DNA from: Pseudomonas sp.
Lineage (GTDB): Bacteria > Pseudomonadota > Gammaproteobacteria > Pseudomonadales > Pseudomonadaceae
Assembly (NCBI GenBank): GCA_029239415.1
Contig: JAQZAY010000204.1
Coordinates: forward strand, 1 to 6,888
Reading direction: 5' to 3'
DNA: 6,888 bases
Shown here: piece by piece, positions 4,365 through 6,888 of the stretch
Layout: every line of letters begins with the position of its first letter
How positions within the stretch are numbered: the stretch's first letter is position 1
Notes under the pieces: generated by a model
What the model was told of the DNA's origin: nothing
The model's database searches: none
What the model saw: only the letters and a program-made list of their open reading frames with translations
Position numbers and translations under genes: made by a program

Positions 4365-5666
4365 TCAGTTGAACAAGTCCACTGCAAGCTGGAAGGCGAC
4401 CCACAGCGCCAGGCCAGTGGCGAATGCCAGTGCCAGGTTCTCGAACAGGTTGTTGCGGTATTCCTTGTTCAGCAGCGACTTCTGGTTGGACATGATCAGC
4501 AGGCCCAGCGAGATGACCGGCAAGCCGATGATGTTCAGCGCGTTCACGCCAATGGTCAGGGTGACGAAGTCGGGCATGCCTGGGATCGACCAGACCAGCG
4601 GCGTCACCAGGATGAACAGCATGAACCACTTGTGCATCGGGTCCTTGTGGAATTCCTTGCCGAAACGCTCGCGGCGCTCGGGACGCACATGCTGGAAGGC
4701 ATCGGTGATGAGCATCGGGAACGCGGTGGTCTTGCCCGAGATGCTCGCGAACAGCGTGGCGAAGACGCCGACGAAGAAGATGTACCAGCCGATCGGGCCG
4801 AAGAACATTTCCAGCGCCTTGCCCAGGTCACCCAGGGTATTTACCTGGATGCCGTTGGGCCGCAGGATTTCCGCGCCGACGATCCAGATGGCCAGATTGA
4901 TGACGATACCCACGAACACGGCGAACAGCAGGTCGTTGCGTTGCACGCGCTTGTGCTGCGGGCCGGTCCAGCCTTTCTGCCGCATCACGTAGGGGTGCAC
5001 GAAATTGGCCACTGAGCCGGCCACCGCGCCGATCACCGAAACCGCCACCAGCATGGCGCCGTGCACGCCTTCGTCGGCGGGGATGCTGAAGCCGATGGTA
5101 CCTTTGACGATACCGACGACATCCGGGCCGGACATGAGCGCCAACGCCAGGAATGCCAGGGTCATGACCGCCAGCAAGACTTTCATCACGCCCTCGATCA
5201 TCGAGTAGATGTTGCGACCGACCAGCATCCACACCGCCAGGACCACGGCCATCGAACACAGCAGCGGATAGTCGATGCGCAACAGCATCGCCAGGGCCTC
5301 GCCGGCTCCCTTGATCATGTAGGCGTTCATCAGGTGGCCCATGATCAGCGCGTACCCGAGCATGAACCAGGCGAACACCGGATGCAGCTGGGCATAGCCC
5401 TGCAGGATGCTCATGCCTTGGTTATTGCACAGCTGGAAGCGGGCGATGATGTTGACGATCAGGTAGCGCAGCAACAGCGATACCGCCAGTACCCACATCA
5501 TGGCGTAGCCATAGTTGGCACCGGCGACGGAGGAAGTGATCAGATCACCTGCGCCCAGCCAGGACAGCACGGCGATGATGCCCGGCCCAAGCAGTTTCAC
5601 CGCCCGGGAGAGGCGGCTTTGGGAGGGCACGGCGGTCTTGCCCTCGGCAGAAGGAATGCTCGTCAT
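4365..5666 (-). CDS. NRAMP-superfamily divalent metal transporter, non-canonical site (433 aa)
   Basis: An integral membrane protein with about eleven hydrophobic segments and the NRAMP/SLC11 frame. GPG (residues 27-29) is followed eight residues later by the position of the TM1 metal motif. Canonical members read DPGN there; this protein reads GAGD (38-41). The TM6 segment reads GAVAGSVANFVHP (213-225) in place of the MPH motif. Substrate therefore cannot be assumed to be Mn2+ or Fe2+; divergent NRAMPs lacking these motifs include Mg2+ transporters and proteins of unknown substrate. The ATG at 5664-5666 is chosen because GGAGA lies seven bases upstream; the in-frame start at 5735 adds 23 residues without such a site. 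The gene runs in the same direction as comM, 170 bp downstream of its stop, probably from its own promoter. Confidence 0.88.
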   Translation of the reverse strand: MTSIPSAEGKTAVPSQSRLSRAVKLLGPGIIAVLSWLGAGDLITSSVAGANYGYAMMWVLAVSLLLRYLIVNIIARFQLCNNQGMSILQGYAQLHPVFAWFMLGYALIMGHLMNAYMIKGAGEALAMLLRIDYPLLCSMAVVLAVWMLVGRNIYSMIEGVMKVLLAVMTLAFLALALMSGPDVVGIVKGTIGFSIPADEGVHGAMLVAVSVIGAVAGSVANFVHPYVMRQKGWTGPQHKRVQRNDLLFAVFVGIVINLAIWIVGAEILRPNGIQVNTLGDLGKALEMFFGPIGWYIFFVGVFATLFASISGKTTAFPMLITDAFQHVRPERRERFGKEFHKDPMHKWFMLFILVTPLVWSIPGMPDFVTLTIGVNALNIIGLPVISLGLLIMSNQKSLLNKEYRNNLFENLALAFATGLALWVAFQLAVDLFN

Positions 5667-5739
5667 CGAGGTGTCTCCGTTATTTTTGTAGTGAGAGCCG
5701 GTGAAGTCGAACACAGTAGGTAGGACATCGTACAACTAA

Positions 5740-5748
5740 ATTATCACA
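5740..5748 (-). promoter_or_regulatory. Possible extended -10 promoter for the NRAMP-like gene
   Basis: On the minus strand TGTGATAAT (5748 to 5740) is an extended -10 hexamer (TG-N-GATAAT). It lies in an AT-rich patch (about 5728-5775), roughly 75 bp upstream of the chosen start. No good -35 lies at 17 bp, which extended -10 promoters can do without. Confidence 0.35.
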
Positions 5749-5820
5749 GAAACGTTGCAAGATATTTCATAATTTCTTCAGGGCAGGGTGCTTGCCTGGG
5801 TATGGCCCGTCTACGGCGCT

Positions 5821-5836
5821 GTGGCCCACAGGCCAC
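5821..5836 (-). terminator. Hairpin immediately after comM
   Basis: GTGGCC (5821-5826), CACA, GGCCAC (5831-5836) give six perfect GC-rich pairs, directly abutting the comM stop on the minus strand. There is no U-tract. It would help separate comM from the NRAMP-like gene downstream. Confidence 0.42.
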
Positions 5837-6688
5837 TCAGCCAGGACGGTATTGCAAGGCCTCGGCAAGATGACGCCGGCCAATGGCCTCGGCTCGCTCC
5901 AGGTCCGCCAGGGTGCGGGCCACCTTGAGCAGGCGATGGGCTGCGCGCAAGGAAAGTGTCAGGCGCTCGCAAGCCGTCTCCAGCCATTTCTGGTCTTCGG
6001 CAGTCAGGGGACAATGGCGTCGCAACGCCTTGAGATCGAGAAACGCGTTGGCGCAGCCTTGTCGCGCTTGCTGCAATTCCCGCGCAGCGGCCACCACCTT
6101 GGCGACGCTGGTGCTGGTCTCGCCGCTGGGCTGCTCGGACAGGACGGTGCTTTCCCGCGCCACGGTCAGGTGCAGGTCGATACGATCGAGCAGCGGGCCG
6201 GACAGCTTGTTGCGATAGCGCTGCACCTGCTCGGTGCTGCAGCGGCAGCGGCCAGTGGGGTCGCCCAGGTAGCCGCATGGGCATGGGTTCATCGCCGCCA
6301 CCAACTGGAAACGGGCAGGAAAGCGGACCTTGTCCCTGGCTCGTGCCACCACGATCTCGCCACTCTCCAAGGGCTCGCGCAAGACTTCCAGCACGCGTCG
6401 CTCGAACTCGGGCAGCTCGTCCAGGAACAGCACGCCATGATGGGCCAGGGTGATCTCGCCGGGCTGCGGTCGGCCGCCACCCCCGACCAGTGCCGCGCCG
6501 GACGCCGAGTGATGCGGATGGCGGAAGGGTCGCTGTGGCCAGCTCTTCAGGGGTGTACGGCCGCTGACCGACTGGATCGCCGCCACCTCCAGCGCTTCGT
6601 GCTCATCCAGCGGCGGCAGGAGGCCCGGCAGGCGGCTGGCGAGCAGCGTCTTGCCGGTGCCGGGTGGGCCGGTCAGCAACAGGTTGTG
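5837..6688 (-). pseudogene. comM: comM (Mg-chelatase-like AAA+ ATPase), 3' part only
   Basis: This is the C-terminal half or more of ComM/YifB. Read from the break it has HNLLL, then Walker A GPPGTGKT, then FRHPHHSAS, Walker B GVLFLDELPEF, the AMNPCPCGYLG...CRCS cysteine motif, and a complete Mg_chelatase_C domain ending at TGA 5837-5839. ComM is a hexameric helicase that promotes branch migration during natural transformation; full-length proteins are near 500 residues. About 285 residues remain, and the N-terminal ChlI/Lon-like domain of about 200 residues is absent. Upstream of His-Asn (about 6686) the frame leaves the family and meets a stop at 6734-6736. The TTG at 6679 has no ribosome-binding site and would start inside the ATPase core, so I read the gene as broken by an insertion, with the 5' part presumably beyond the window. 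Confidence 0.85.
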
Positions 6689-6888
6689 GCTAAATGCACC
6701 AGCATTGCTGACTTTGTGAGCGATTTGCCGTTTTTAGTCACGCAACTAATGAAAAATCCCAAGAATGATCTATGCAGTTCATGGAATTGATACGACTTCA
6801 TCAAGTTCGATAATATGGTTCACAGTGAAAAAGTTTTATGTGCTCCGGCGCCTAAATAATCAGCTATTTCGATGGCCGTAAGCTTTGA
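6689..6888. mobile_element. AT-rich flank, probable end of an inserted element
   Basis: From about 6689 to the window end the sequence is visibly AT-richer than the rest, lacks any long frame, and replaces the expected 5' part of comM. The boundary lies just after the CAC AAC codons of comM. I cannot name an insertion-sequence family from the visible end, and only one end is in view, so no target-site duplication can be checked. A 22-codon minus-strand open stretch (6820-6888) enters from beyond the window; its sequence includes TAIEIADYLG, faintly helix-turn-helix-like, and could be the end of a gene. An alternative is a large deletion or rearrangement rather than insertion. Confidence 0.5.
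6787..6814 (+). promoter_or_regulatory. Sigma70-like promoter near the right edge
   Basis: TTGATA (6787-6792), a 16-base spacer, and GATAAT (6809-6814) give a good sigma70 match pointing rightward, away from comM and into the probable element. The start of transcription would fall near 6821. Only very short frames follow in the window, so the transcribed gene lies beyond it, or the transcript is a leader or antisense RNA. Confidence 0.45.

Noticed and set aside
4287..5015. 242-codon plus-strand frame opposite the NRAMP-like gene
   Set aside because: Composition (Gln, Asp, Glu, His) is that of an antisense shadow of hydrophobic coding sequence; it overlaps the antiporter end and the terminator hairpin.
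5792..6790. 332-codon open frame on the plus strand opposite comM
   Set aside because: It mirrors comM, whose Walker and cysteine motifs are clear; the plus-strand product is Gln-rich with no recognisable domain, and it runs across the junction.

Overview
The window looks like chromosomal DNA of a Pseudomonas, most likely of the P. putida/fluorescens group. Three things point there: GC-rich coding sequence, small Pseudomonas-type DUF6124/DUF3077-like proteins, and putida-type REP palindromes carrying the TTCGCGGGTAAACCCGC core. The assignment is by recall of families and motifs; no search was run.

Layout from left to right. (1) About 1-412 holds the 3' remnant of an amidohydrolase-like gene that has lost its 5' part. 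(2) 413-762 is a 350-bp untranslated stretch packed with repeats and RNA-like secondary structure. It contains a long imperfect stem (587-688) and an arm that can pair either upstream or downstream. It leads into (3) two small co-directional genes (763-1008 and 1024-1275) that look like diverged relatives of each other. (4) 1276-1474 is a convergent gap filled with hairpins and REP-type elements. (5) A LysR-type regulator on the minus strand (1475-2386) is divergent from (6) a KefB/KefC-type CPA2 cation:proton antiporter (2510-4297), with 123 bp between their starts. (7) A strong hairpin (4316-4352) separates the antiporter from the convergent (8) NRAMP-superfamily transporter (4365-5666, minus), which lacks the canonical DPGN and MPH metal-site motifs. 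(9) The 3' portion of comM, a Mg-chelatase-like AAA+ ATPase (5837 to about 6688, minus), is cut just before its Walker A motif. (10) About 6689-6888 is AT-richer foreign-looking DNA with a good sigma70-like promoter, most simply read as the end of a mobile element or island inserted in comM.

The core (LysR, antiporter, NRAMP, comM) is ordinary housekeeping and ion-homeostasis content. The LysR/antiporter divergent pair may be a regulatory unit, but that is inferred from position only. The candidate for something undescribed is the structured leader plus the DUF6124/DUF3077-like gene pair. The other unusual points are the non-canonical NRAMP metal site and the comM junction.
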